In this document: in pieces, positions 51,219-60,900 of the stretch
Layout of the letters: each line of letters begins with the position of its first letter
How positions within the stretch are numbered: the first letter of the stretch is position 1
Assembly: GCF_003852525.1 (NCBI RefSeq)
Contig: NZ_QAJL01000003.1
Span: 675,343-739,342, forward strand
Length of the DNA stretch: 64,000 nucleotides
Reading direction: 5' to 3'
DNA from: Pedobacter sp. KBW06
Lineage (GTDB): Bacteria; Bacteroidota; Bacteroidia; Sphingobacteriales; Sphingobacteriaceae
Program-made: the position numbers and the translations under genes
Notes under the pieces: model-generated
Told to the model about the DNA's origin: nothing
What the model saw: only the letters and a program-made list of their open reading frames with translations
Databases searched by the model: none

Positions 51219-54200
51219 TTGAAAAAAGTTCTTAAAATTACCGGAATAACCCTTGCGTCTGTTGTATTACTCTTATTTATTACGCCTTACCTCCTGCCAA
51301 ACACGATTTCTAAAGAAGTCGAAAAATGGGTGAATGGAAACATCAAAGGTGAAGTTAAATTTGACAGCAGCAGTTTGTCCTTTTTTAAGCATTTTCCATC
51401 CTTAACCTTTAGCCTTCATCACTTTTCGCTAAAGGGTGCGGCACCTTTCCAGCAGGATACCCTGCTCTTTACCAAAGAATTGTCCTTTCGTGTAGATTTA
51501 CGTACTGTTTTTTCTGATCAGATCAAGATCGATCAGGTCTTCATTGATCAGGCCAATATCAACATCGAAGTGGATGAAAAAGGAAATGCCAATTACAATG
51601 TATACGAAAGTAAAACAGATACCACAAAAAAAGCCGACAGCAGTTCCACGGGAATCAAGATCGAAGGCATTTTCATTAACAAGAGTAACCTGGTTTATAA
51701 CGACCGTTCTGTACCGATGATGGTGAGCGCCAAAGGGCTGAACTATTCCGGACAGGGAGATTTAAGCAAGGCGATTTTCGACCTGAAAAGTCAGGCGGCA
51801 ATCGATACCCTGAATCTTTATTACAATGGTACACCTTACCTGCTGAACAAAAAGGTGAATGCCAAACTCCTCACTAAAATCAACACCAGCTCCCTTGACC
51901 TGATGTTTGATGAAAATGATTTAAAAATCAATTCCCTGCCTATAGACTTTGTGGGCCGTTTCTCTTTTCTAAAAGATGGTTACGACATCAACTTTAAAAC
52001 CAGGGCAAAGGAAACAGACCTACACAATATTTTTTCGGCCATGCCCCCTGCCCTTGCAAACCGCATGGAGAAAACCAATATTAAAGGATATGCAGAGATT
52101 GACGCTTCTTTAATCGGAAAATACCTGGCAAAAAGTAAGACCATGCCCACCTTGTCCTTTAACATGAAAATTCGTGAAGGACAGATTTCAAATCCCAAAG
52201 CGCCGGAGGCCATCAGCAATTTATACCTGAATCTGCAAACGAAATTGCCGGGTCTAAATATGGACAGCTTATCGATCAATATGGATAGCCTGTATTTCAA
52301 TATGGGAAAAGACTATGTCAGCTCGGTCGTAAAATTAAACGGACTCAAAGAACCGGAAATCTTTATCAAAACACGTGCAGCAATTGACCTTGGAAAATGG
52401 GGAAAAATCTTTGGTGTAGACCAGATCAGGGGACATTACAACCTAGACCTGAATGCCGATGGCAAGTATACCAGAAAGGTAGTCCGCAGTGGGATCAGAC
52501 AAATAGATACGGTGATCGCTACGATACCCAGATTCAATTTAAAATCTTCGGTGAGTAATGGCTATTTCAAATATGCGTCCCTTCCTGCTGCGATCGATAA
52601 GATCAATTTCAGCATGAACGGCCATAATCCGGATGGCAATTACAAGAACACCAAACTGGAAATCAGCGATATTAATATCCAGGCGCTGAGCAATTACATC
52701 CGTGGTTTTGCGAAACTGCAGACCGCAGAAAACAATCCTGTTGATGTTCAGCTGAAATCCATGATCAACTTTGCGGAGATTAAGAACTTCTATCCGCTGA
52801 AAGACCTGGAACTGAGTGGGGAACTGAACCTGGACGTACAAAGTAAGGGCGGTTACAATAAGCTTAAAAAGCTGTTCCCGGTAACTTCTGCAACCATTAA
52901 ACTGGCAAACGGAAGGATTAAAACGGCGCATTTTGACCAGGCACTGGAACAGATTGTGATAGATGGAACGCTGGTTAACAAAGACGGAAGCCTGAGAGGA
53001 ACGCAACTGAACATCAAGCCCATCTCCTTTCAAATGGCAGGTCAGCCTTTTATGCTAAAAGCAGATCTTAAAAACTTCGACAACATGAGCTATAATGTCA
53101 GCTCTAAAGGCAGTATAGACATCGGCAAAATGTACCGGTTATTTGCCATCAAAGGTTATAACGTTAAAGGTTCTATATTTAGCGATGTTTCGTTTAAAGG
53201 TCTGCAAAGCGATGCGCTTAATGGCAGGTATCAAAAACTAAACAACAAAGGACGTGTCGTAGTTAAAGAACTTACGCTGGAATCAGACCTCTTTCCTAAA
53301 TCTTTCTTCATCAAAAACGGCTTGTTTACTTTTGCCCAGGACAAGATGAAATTTGAACGTTTCAATGCCAGTTATGGGAAATCAGATTTTACCATGAATG
53401 GTCATTTAGGAAATATCATCAATTATGTATTGTCCGACAAGGCTATGCTTACCGGAAACTTTAACCTGCAAACAAAACAGCTTTTTGCGGATGAATTCAT
53501 GGTTTACAATACCGCCCCTGCACAGCCGGGAAAAGCGGCAGCAGGAAGCGGCGTCATCATTATCCCAAATAATTTAAATGTATCTGTAGTGGCAGATGCT
53601 GCTGCTGTATATTATAACGGACTGAAAGTTAAAGATGCAAAAGGAACGCTGGGGCTAAATAACGGAACCATGACCCTGAGCCAGACAAGCTTTAACCTGG
53701 TCGACGCCCCAATGACGATGGATGCTACTTATAAGAGTTTAAGCCCTAAGTCTGCCATTTTCGACTACCATATTTCTGCCAGGGAGTTCGACATTTCCAA
53801 GGCCTATAAAGAGATCAAGCTGTTCCGTGAACTGGCAACTTCGGCGTCTAAAGTGAAAGGTATTGTAGGCCTGGATTATCAGCTTTCAGGTAAATTGAAT
53901 AAAGACATGTTCCCTGTTTTCCCGACCTTAAAAGGCGGAGGAACCTTATCGCTTAAAAAAATCAGCCTGATGGGCTTTAAATTTATGAATGCCGTGAGTA
54001 AAGCTACCCGTCGTGATAGCCTGAGCAATCCGGATCTTTCTGAAGTCAACATCAAGAGTACCATAAAGAACAACATCATCACTATCGAAAGGTTTAAAAT
54101 GCGTGTGGCAGGATTCCGTCCGCGTTTCGAAGGTCAGGTGAGTTTTGACGGCCGCCTGAACATCAGCGGCAGACTTGGTCTGCCCCCATTTGGCCTGATC

Positions 54201-54302
54201 GGAATTCCTTTGAGCATTACCGGAACCCAGGACAATCCTAAAGTTGCCCTGAAAAGGAATAAAGAAGGAAAACTGGAAGAAACCGAAGATGACGACAAAT
54301 AG
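51219..54302 (+). CDS. AsmA-like (AsmA family) envelope protein, TTG start
   Basis: The 1027-residue product begins with a membrane segment (residues 6-26) after TTG-AAA-AAA-GTT. The stop codon at 51204 leaves no ATG for a start here, so TTG is likely. The rest is a long beta-rich repeat structure (VKFDSSSLSFFKHFPSLTFSL, KGLNYSGQGDLSKAIFDLKS, and many more) ending in a highly charged tail. AsmA/TamB-type proteins bridge the periplasm and are thought to help move lipids to the outer membrane. The next gene is 18 bp on. Confidence 0.88.
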   Translation: MKKVLKITGITLASVVLLLFITPYLLPNTISKEVEKWVNGNIKGEVKFDSSSLSFFKHFPSLTFSLHHFSLKGAAPFQQDTLLFTKELSFRVDLRTVFSDQIKIDQVFIDQANINIEVDEKGNANYNVYESKTDTTKKADSSSTGIKIEGIFINKSNLVYNDRSVPMMVSAKGLNYSGQGDLSKAIFDLKSQAAIDTLNLYYNGTPYLLNKKVNAKLLTKINTSSLDLMFDENDLKINSLPIDFVGRFSFLKDGYDINFKTRAKETDLHNIFSAMPPALANRMEKTNIKGYAEIDASLIGKYLAKSKTMPTLSFNMKIREGQISNPKAPEAISNLYLNLQTKLPGLNMDSLSINMDSLYFNMGKDYVSSVVKLNGLKEPEIFIKTRAAIDLGKWGKIFGVDQIRGHYNLDLNADGKYTRKVVRSGIRQIDTVIATIPRFNLKSSVSNGYFKYASLPAAIDKINFSMNGHNPDGNYKNTKLEISDINIQALSNYIRGFAKLQTAENNPVDVQLKSMINFAEIKNFYPLKDLELSGELNLDVQSKGGYNKLKKLFPVTSATIKLANGRIKTAHFDQALEQIVIDGTLVNKDGSLRGTQLNIKPISFQMAGQPFMLKADLKNFDNMSYNVSSKGSIDIGKMYRLFAIKGYNVKGSIFSDVSFKGLQSDALNGRYQKLNNKGRVVVKELTLESDLFPKSFFIKNGLFTFAQDKMKFERFNASYGKSDFTMNGHLGNIINYVLSDKAMLTGNFNLQTKQLFADEFMVYNTAPAQPGKAAAGSGVIIIPNNLNVSVVADAAAVYYNGLKVKDAKGTLGLNNGTMTLSQTSFNLVDAPMTMDATYKSLSPKSAIFDYHISAREFDISKAYKEIKLFRELATSASKVKGIVGLDYQLSGKLNKDMFPVFPTLKGGGTLSLKKISLMGFKFMNAVSKATRRDSLSNPDLSEVNIKSTIKNNIITIERFKMRVAGFRPRFEGQVSFDGRLNISGRLGLPPFGLIGIPLSITGTQDNPKVALKRNKEGKLEETEDDDK

Positions 54303-54320
54303 TAATCAGCCTTTCCGAAC

Positions 54321-55034
54321 ATGGATGTAAATGATGGGTTAACTTATTTACTGGAATTACCGGCCATTTATTTATGGCCGGTATTTTTGTTGGAAAACGT
54401 TTTGATTACGGTGCTGGTTTTATGGTCAGGAAGGTTAATCCAGCGTTTTTTTTCTCCGAACCCGATTCCTGCTTATGCCTATAGCCGCAAGGAATGGCTG
54501 ATCTGCTGCTTCACCAACCTCCTGAATACGCTGGTCACTTATATTGGTTACTGGTTATGGAAAAATGGTTTTATCGGGATCAGCACCGAAGTTTCCGGTT
54601 TCATTTTAATTGATTTCCTGATCCTGTTCCTGGCAATGGACCTGCTGATGTATGTTTTTCACTATATCATTCATAAAACCTGGCTATACAAGGCCATACA
54701 TGGATTGCACCATGAAGCTGTCGATCCAAAACCCATAGATCTTTTTATTTTACATCCCCTGGAAACCCTGAGCTTTGGCGGCCTCTGGCTCCTGTTGTTA
54801 TTGTTATGGAGCTTTAACATTTATGCGATCATCATTTACCTGATGATCAATGTACTGTTTGGGATGATTGGCCATCTGGGAATGGAACCCTTAAATGCCA
54901 GCTTGCGCAACAAACCTTTGTTAAAATACCTGGGAACCTCCAGTTTCCATCACCAGCACCATCAGGACATTAGTCATAATTTCGGCTTTTACACGAGTAT
55001 CTGGGACCGGCTATTTGGAACTTACAAAGCATAA
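54321..55034 (+). CDS. Sterol desaturase / fatty acid hydroxylase family membrane enzyme
   Basis: The 237-residue product has four or five membrane segments and the three histidine clusters of the family: HYIIHK, HGLHHE and FHHQHHQD. These bind a di-iron centre that hydroxylates or desaturates lipids. The substrate is unknown. Its place 18 bp after the AsmA-like gene suggests a shared role in envelope lipids (inference). Confidence 0.88.
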   Translation: MDVNDGLTYLLELPAIYLWPVFLLENVLITVLVLWSGRLIQRFFSPNPIPAYAYSRKEWLICCFTNLLNTLVTYIGYWLWKNGFIGISTEVSGFILIDFLILFLAMDLLMYVFHYIIHKTWLYKAIHGLHHEAVDPKPIDLFILHPLETLSFGGLWLLLLLLWSFNIYAIIIYLMINVLFGMIGHLGMEPLNASLRNKPLLKYLGTSSFHHQHHQDISHNFGFYTSIWDRLFGTYKA

Positions 55035-55138
55035 GCCCTTCCCTGCTATTCCCTCAATAACCTGAGCTAAATCAATTTAATCTTTGGATTAAAGAAGATA
55101 AACCTGTAATTTTCAGGAATCAACACAAATGACCTCTT

Positions 55139-56191
55139 ATGATAAATCGTCTCTTTAGCCCATTACTAACGGCTACGTTCCTCTTTGTATGCCTGCTTTC
55201 CGGCAAAACAAACAGCATTGCACAAAGTCCGAAAAAGCTTTCCGGGGAAGCACTCGCAAACCTGCTCGCTTACAAAAAAAGCCCGCACAAATTGTTTATC
55301 GGTTACCTCGTTGGCGATGGAAATGATCCTGAAGCATCCTTTAACATGCTCAACGTACCCGACAGTGTGGACATTATAGAGGGCTTTGCCGGATATGACC
55401 AAAACCCGGATCACTGGCGCGCTTTACAGGCAAAAGGAACGAGAATTGTTTACTGTTCTTTCCCTAAAAACGATGCTTATTTTGACGGGTCGATAAAAGA
55501 TCCCGCAACGAAAGAACCGGGTTATGTTGCCCCTCCCGATTTTGACAATACAAAACCCAATGCGAATAGTACTTATCACCATTGGGCAAAGGCGATGTAC
55601 AATAAATACATCAAACAAATGGGCTGGGATGGAATAGATGTAGACATCGAAAGAGGCACTTTTGGCAATGATGCACCGGCAACAAATGCGGTCGCTGTGT
55701 TGACTGCAATAGCCAGATATTTTGGTCCGAATGCGGAAGCAGGAAACCTGACAAATGCCGGTATAAAACCTCTTTTTCTTTTTGATACGGATGTGGACAC
55801 GAAAGATGGAGAACCACTGAGCTACGACCGGATCTATACCCCTTACAAAAGCAATTATGATTACGCTTTGTTTCAATGTTATGTAGGTGGTGCCCGTCGC
55901 TGGAAAGGCTCCAAAGTTGCTGAGCTGGCCCCTCTGCTTGCTGCCTTTGGCAAGGATAAACTGATTGTCATGACCAATGGGGATGAATGGAAGTATCAGA
56001 ATGGCGGTCAGGATAGTCCACCAAATGGAGATGCGAAAGCGACGCAATGGCTACTGGATCTTGCGAAATGGACCAATGAGAACGATACACAAGGTGTGGG
56101 TGCTTACCGGATGAGCAGGGACTATAACCATACACCACATTTCAAAGTCAGCAGAGAAAGTATTCAGATTATGAATCCTGCTAAACAATAG
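55139..56191 (+). CDS. Secreted GH18 family hydrolase (endo-type)
   Basis: The 350-residue product has a signal peptide (to NSIAQ). The GH18 barrel motif DGIDVDIE is intact at residues 164-171, with E171 as the catalytic acid. The overall pattern (FIGYLVGDG, IVYCSFPKNDAYF, FLFDTDVDTKDGEPL, YALFQCYVGG) suits endo-beta-N-acetylglucosaminidases acting on N-glycans rather than chitinases. The gene is alone on the plus strand and ends at a strong bidirectional hairpin. A second GH18 lies at 62901. Confidence 0.87.
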   Translation: MINRLFSPLLTATFLFVCLLSGKTNSIAQSPKKLSGEALANLLAYKKSPHKLFIGYLVGDGNDPEASFNMLNVPDSVDIIEGFAGYDQNPDHWRALQAKGTRIVYCSFPKNDAYFDGSIKDPATKEPGYVAPPDFDNTKPNANSTYHHWAKAMYNKYIKQMGWDGIDVDIERGTFGNDAPATNAVAVLTAIARYFGPNAEAGNLTNAGIKPLFLFDTDVDTKDGEPLSYDRIYTPYKSNYDYALFQCYVGGARRWKGSKVAELAPLLAAFGKDKLIVMTNGDEWKYQNGGQDSPPNGDAKATQWLLDLAKWTNENDTQGVGAYRMSRDYNHTPHFKVSRESIQIMNPAKQ

Positions 56192-56200
56192 CATAAGTTT

Positions 56201-56244
56201 TTTAAATGATAAAGGCTGGAATATTCCGGCCTTTATCATTTAAA
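56201..56244. terminator. Bidirectional intrinsic terminator
   Basis: TTTAAATGATAAAGGC pairs with its complement around a GAATATTC-type inner stem. Terminal A/T runs give T-tracts on both strands. It separates the convergent GH18 and metal-resistance genes and overlaps the stop of the short minus-strand gene. Confidence 0.85.
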
Positions 56245-56371
56245 CCAATGTGCGGCGCAATAATGCCATAATTTCATCACCACGGCGATCAGCATAAAAA
56301 CGCATAATATCCAAAAGAACAGCATTCTTATCCAACCGATATGAGAAAATGGCCGCCTTTTCATCATCCAT
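56240..56371 (-). CDS. Small hypothetical protein (43 residues) at end of metal operon
   Basis: The product starts MDDEKAAIFSYRLDKN and ends LLRRTLV. A longer frame exists to 56452 but would run into the upstream gene. The ATG at 56371 is 5 bp beyond the stop of the Cys-rich gene, the same gap that separates that gene from the adaptor gene. It stops inside the terminator stem. No family is recognised and codons are few, so this is tentative. Confidence 0.45.
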   Translation of the reverse strand: MDDEKAAIFSYRLDKNAVLLDIMRFYADRRGDEIMALLRRTLV

Positions 56372-56376
56372 CCACT

Positions 56377-56721
56377 TTAATGGGTTAATTTCTGATAATA
56401 ACTGCGACAGATATCCGCGCATCTCAGACAAACTTTCGCGCAAATCCTGCAATGCTCCTGATCATAGCCCGAACAGACTTCTGCACACATTCTACAGGCT
56501 TTTTCGCAATTCAACAGACGCGTATAATCGAGCTCAGAACTTAACATCAATACCTTTGCGGTAAGGGAACAGACATCTGCATAATCCCGATCTGTAGGCC
56601 ACCATTTCTTCAATGTTCCGTATTGAATCCTGGAAAAACCTACCGCCGCACAATCTTCACAAACACTGGCACACAAGGCCAGTGTTTGGTTTAAATCCAT
56701 GATTTCCTGCTTTTCCATCAT
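56377..56721 (-). CDS. Four-helix-bundle copper-storage-like protein (DUF326 type)
   Basis: The 114-residue product contains 13 Cys spaced along helices: CASVCEDC, then NCEKACRMCAEVC, then HCRICAKVCLRCADIC. This is the layout of Csp/DUF326 proteins, whose helix bundle holds Cu(I) through inward-pointing Cys. It has no signal peptide, so it would act in the cytoplasm. It is 5 bp downstream of the RND adaptor gene. Confidence 0.88.
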   Translation of the reverse strand: MMEKQEIMDLNQTLALCASVCEDCAAVGFSRIQYGTLKKWWPTDRDYADVCSLTAKVLMLSSELDYTRLLNCEKACRMCAEVCSGYDQEHCRICAKVCLRCADICRSYYQKLTH

Positions 56722-56726
56722 ACGGC

Positions 56727-57929
56727 TTATTCCTCCTCGCTGTTTTTCATTTTTGAAAGCAGGTCATAAGCACCTTTCATGACCACTTTGCCCTGAGTAT
56801 CCGTATCTGCAGGGATTTTCACCTCTACATAGCCCGCATCACTTACGCCCGCTTCTACCGGAATCATTTCATAATGTTTGGCTTCGGCTCCTCCCCGGGC
56901 GGGTGTTTCTTTAGCCGCAGAAACGGCAATAAAAATGTATTTCTTTCCCTGGAAATCAACCACAGCATTTTCCGGCAATGCCAGCACCTTATCGCTTCCG
57001 GTCTCAATAAATGCTTTCAGGTAAGTTCCCGGAATAAAACCTGTACTTCCTTTTGCAATGGCATGTACCGTCACGGTTTTATCGGTATTGATTTCTCCGC
57101 CAACCAACTGCACAACCGCTGTTCTTTCTGTATCATCATTGGTTAACGTAAACCGTACTTTCTGTCCTTTACGAACTTTTGCGGCATCTTTCTCAAAGAC
57201 ATTCAGCTCCACATGCAGGTTAGAATTGTCCACGATCTCGAACATCACATCATTCGGATTCACAAATTTCCCGGTGTTTACATTTACCTTGGTTACGTAG
57301 CCGTTAATCGGGGAAAAGATGCTCACCTGGCTCCGGATGCTTCCTGCAGTCAGACTTGAAGGATTGATATTGATCAGTCTCAACCTTTGCTTTAACGCAT
57401 TTTCACGGGCCAGGGCCACCTGATATTGAGATTTTGCCTGTTGCAATACTTTCTGTGCATTCACATTCTGTAAAGCCAGGGTCTGCTGACGTTTGTATTC
57501 CGAATCGGTCAGCTCCAGCTGGCTTTTACTTTCCAGGTAATCCTGCTGCAACTGAACATATTCCTGGTTTTCCAATACCGCAACCAATTGTCCTTTCCGC
57601 ACAGCAGTTCCGGGCAATAATGGAGAAGACCTCACAATGCCCCCCATTTGTGTCGTGATGCTCAGCAGATTTTGTGGCGGAACATCGATAAAACCATTCA
57701 CTTTCAATACCCCACTCATGGATTTCATTTCCGGAGATCCCAATATAATGCCAACAGATTTATACTGCTCAGGACTGATTTCTACATTGTTCTCCTCTTC
57801 TTTCGGCTTGGTTTCCGTTGCCGCTGCCTCAGTACTTTCCGGGGCTTTTTTATTTCCGCAGGCAGAGAGAAATAGGGCCAGTATTAAAACCATGGCCATG
57901 CTGCTGATATTTTTAACTTGTATTTTCAT
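56727..57929 (-). CDS. RND periplasmic adaptor lipoprotein (CusB/CzcB type)
   Basis: The 400-residue product starts at MKIQVKNISS and has a lipobox (LFLSAC). A Met 13 codons upstream is rejected because it would precede the signal. The order is a barrel-lipoyl part (VNGFIDVPPQNLLSITTQMGG), a coiled-coil hairpin (LQQDYLESKSQLELTDSEYK), then ASIFSPI-type and beta domains. It connects the inner-membrane pump and outer channel of a metal exporter. No N-terminal metal-binding Met triplet is obvious. Confidence 0.92.
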   Translation of the reverse strand: MKIQVKNISSMAMVLILALFLSACGNKKAPESTEAAATETKPKEEENNVEISPEQYKSVGIILGSPEMKSMSGVLKVNGFIDVPPQNLLSITTQMGGIVRSSPLLPGTAVRKGQLVAVLENQEYVQLQQDYLESKSQLELTDSEYKRQQTLALQNVNAQKVLQQAKSQYQVALARENALKQRLRLININPSSLTAGSIRSQVSIFSPINGYVTKVNVNTGKFVNPNDVMFEIVDNSNLHVELNVFEKDAAKVRKGQKVRFTLTNDDTERTAVVQLVGGEINTDKTVTVHAIAKGSTGFIPGTYLKAFIETGSDKVLALPENAVVDFQGKKYIFIAVSAAKETPARGGAEAKHYEMIPVEAGVSDAGYVEVKIPADTDTQGKVVMKGAYDLLSKMKNSEEE

Positions 57930-57987
57930 TTTCTTGCTTTTTATTGGTTGATGAAGCCTGCAAAACAAGCCTCATCAACCATTGAGG

Positions 57988-60900
57988 TTATAAACCGATA
58001 AGGTATTGTAAGGTGTAAACGGATTGATTGTATTGGTTGATGGCCTGGAGATAGCTAAACTGAATGTCGGAATAAGTACGTAAAGCCTGTAAATGCTCTA
58101 CATAACCAATCTCTCCGTTCTTAAAGGCAATCTGGCTTTGTTTCAGGATCAGGTTCACATTCGGCAAGGCATTCTTCTCATAATAGGCAATGCTTTTTGC
58201 GTTTTTCAGTAAATCCTGATCTGCCTGTTTGTACTGTGCCTGAAGTCCGGTCTTAAAACCGTCAAACTGACTTTGCGCCACTTCCTTTTCTATTTTAGCC
58301 GCCTTAATCCTTGCAGAAAAAGGCTTAAAAAACAATGGTAAAGCAATGCCTACCTGAACCCCTTGAAAGCGCTTTCCAGCATCAAAAAGGCGGTCCTGTC
58401 CATTTACATTTTGTGTTCCTATGATCGACTGGTTGAGATAACCCAATGTAAAATCAGGGCCTGCTTTCGCTTTTTCCAGTCCGATGGCCCTATCGGCAAT
58501 ATTTACCCGTTGCAACTGAAAGGCCAGCGATGGGTTTTTCAGCATTGTACTGTCGTTCACCACCTCCTTCCAGTCTTCCTTACGGAAAGGCTGTTCCGGA
58601 AGAACGACCGGATCAGTCGTGTTCATGAGTTTCTGCAATTCAGCAGTATATACCTCAATGCCGGATTCGTTCCTGGTCATCTGGTTTTGCATCTCAAAAT
58701 ACTGCGTCTCAGCAGTCGTTTTCTCCAGCAGGTTTGTTTCTCCGGCCTGATAACGGAAAGTCGATGCTTTCTTAAAATTGCTGTATACGGAATCCTGACT
58801 CTGGTACAGCTTTCTAAGTGCCAGCAAATACGCCAGCTGTGTATAGGCTGTTTTCACCTGATACTTCAGCTCATTCTGAGTTACAGAAAGGTTAATCTCT
58901 GCCCCTCTAATCTGGGCATCATATACTCTTTTCTGGTTCTTTGCCAGGCCGGGGTAAGGAATCCCCTGCTGGATATTAATGCCATTATCCCTTTTGATGG
59001 AGTTGTACTGCCCATACTGGAGTGTCACACTTGTTTTTCCGGGATCAAAAGCACTTCCCTTCAGGGCTTTTTGCTGATCAATCTCCAAAGCAGAAGACCT
59101 TACCGACTGGTTGTTCTGTATCGCAATGGCGATTGCCTGCTCCATCGTTACCGGATTTCCTGCTGACTGCGCTTTGGCTCCGGGAGCAAAAAACAGTAAA
59201 GCAGCAACCAAGGCAATCACAGTTACCGGAACATTGCTTTTCCCTTTCGGTTTAAAGCGTTCAAAATAAGTGTACAACACCGGCAGTACAATCAGGGTGA
59301 GGATGGTCGAAGTAATCAATCCGCCAATCACCACTGTGGCCAAAGGTTTTTGAACCTCCGCTCCTGCGGCCGCAGAAATTGCCATCGGTAAGAAACCCAG
59401 AGAAGCTACAGCAGCAGTCATCAGTACAGGTCTCAACCGGATGGCCGTTCCCTGCAGGACTATTTCATTCAGGTCTTCCAATCCATTTTTCTTCAACCGG
59501 TTAAATTCAGTGATCAACACGATTCCATTCAGAACCGCCACACCGAACAGCGCGATAAAGCCTACCCCTGCAGAGATACTAAAAGGCATCCCGCGAAGCA
59601 AGAGGGCAAAAATCCCCCCGATAGCGGCCATAGGAATGGCAGAGAAAATCAGCACCGATTGTTTTACCGAACCAAAAGAGAAATACAATAACAACAAGAT
59701 CAGTAGCAACGCCACAGGAACGGCAATAGAAAGCCTTTGCTGCGCTTCTTTCAGGTTCTCAAACTGACCACCATAGGTAATGTAATATCCTGCCGGAAGC
59801 TTGATTTGCTGATTGATCTTTTGCTCAATCTCTGTCACCACACTGGCGATGTCCCTTCCCCTCACGTTCAGGCCAACAATGATTCTGCGTTTGGTGTCCT
59901 CTCTTTGGATCTGGTTAGGTCCGATTTTAAATTCCACATCCGCCAGTTGGTCCAGGGTTACCTGATTGCCATTCGGTGCCGTCACATAGACATTTTTCAC
60001 ATCGTTGATGTCCTGTCTGTTGGCCTGAGCCAGACGCACCACCAGGTCATATCTTTTTTCCCCTTCATAGACCAAACCCGCAGACTGTCCGGCAAAAGCC
60101 GTATTTAAAGCCTGATTTACCGTTTCAATGCTGATGCCATATTGGGCAATCCGGTCTCTGTTGATCTTCACCACAATCTGAGGCAGGCCTGTCGCCTGTT
60201 CCAGGTATAAATCTTTTGCACCACTCACAGAAGACACGATTTTACCTACCTTTTGCGATAAGGTGGTCAACTCTTCCAGGTCATCCCCAAAGATCTTGAT
60301 CCCAATGTCCTGTCTCACTCCGGAAATCAGCTCATTCGACCTCAGCTGAATTGGTTGGGAGAAACCAAAACTTACTCCCGGAATCTGTGCCAGCGCCGCG
60401 CCCATCTTTTCTGCCAGCTCTTCTCTTGTTGTGGCACTGGTCCATTCTTTCTTATCCTTCAGGATGACTGTCAGATCGGTAGCCTCCATAGGCATCGGAT
60501 CTGTAGGGATTTCTGCCGAACCAATCTTTCCGATCACCTCCTTTACTTCCGGGAATTTGTTGACCAGAATGCCGGAAGCCTGATTGATTTTATCAATGCT
60601 CTGACTCAGCGAACTTCCCGTCAGCAACCTTGTTTCTACAGCAAAATCACCTTCCTCCAGCGTTGGGATAAACTCTCCGCCCATTCTCATAAACAATCCG
60701 ACACTGATCAACAGCAATACCACTGAACTGACGATGACCAGCATTCTCTTTTTCAATGCCCCACGGATCACAGGTGTATAATAACGAAGGAAGAAATCCA
60801 TCATCTTGTCCGAGAAGTTCTTTTTATCAGAAACTTTCTTGCTTAAAATCAGCGAAGAAACCATCGGCACATAGGTGAGCGACAGGATAAATGCGCCAAT

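Noticed and set aside
56372..56452. Longer form of the short gene at the end of the metal operon
   Set aside because: It would overlap the Cys-rich gene by 76 bp in another frame; the internal ATG at 56371 fits the operon spacing.
57930..57968. Upstream start of the RND adaptor
   Set aside because: It would place 13 residues before a good lipoprotein signal.
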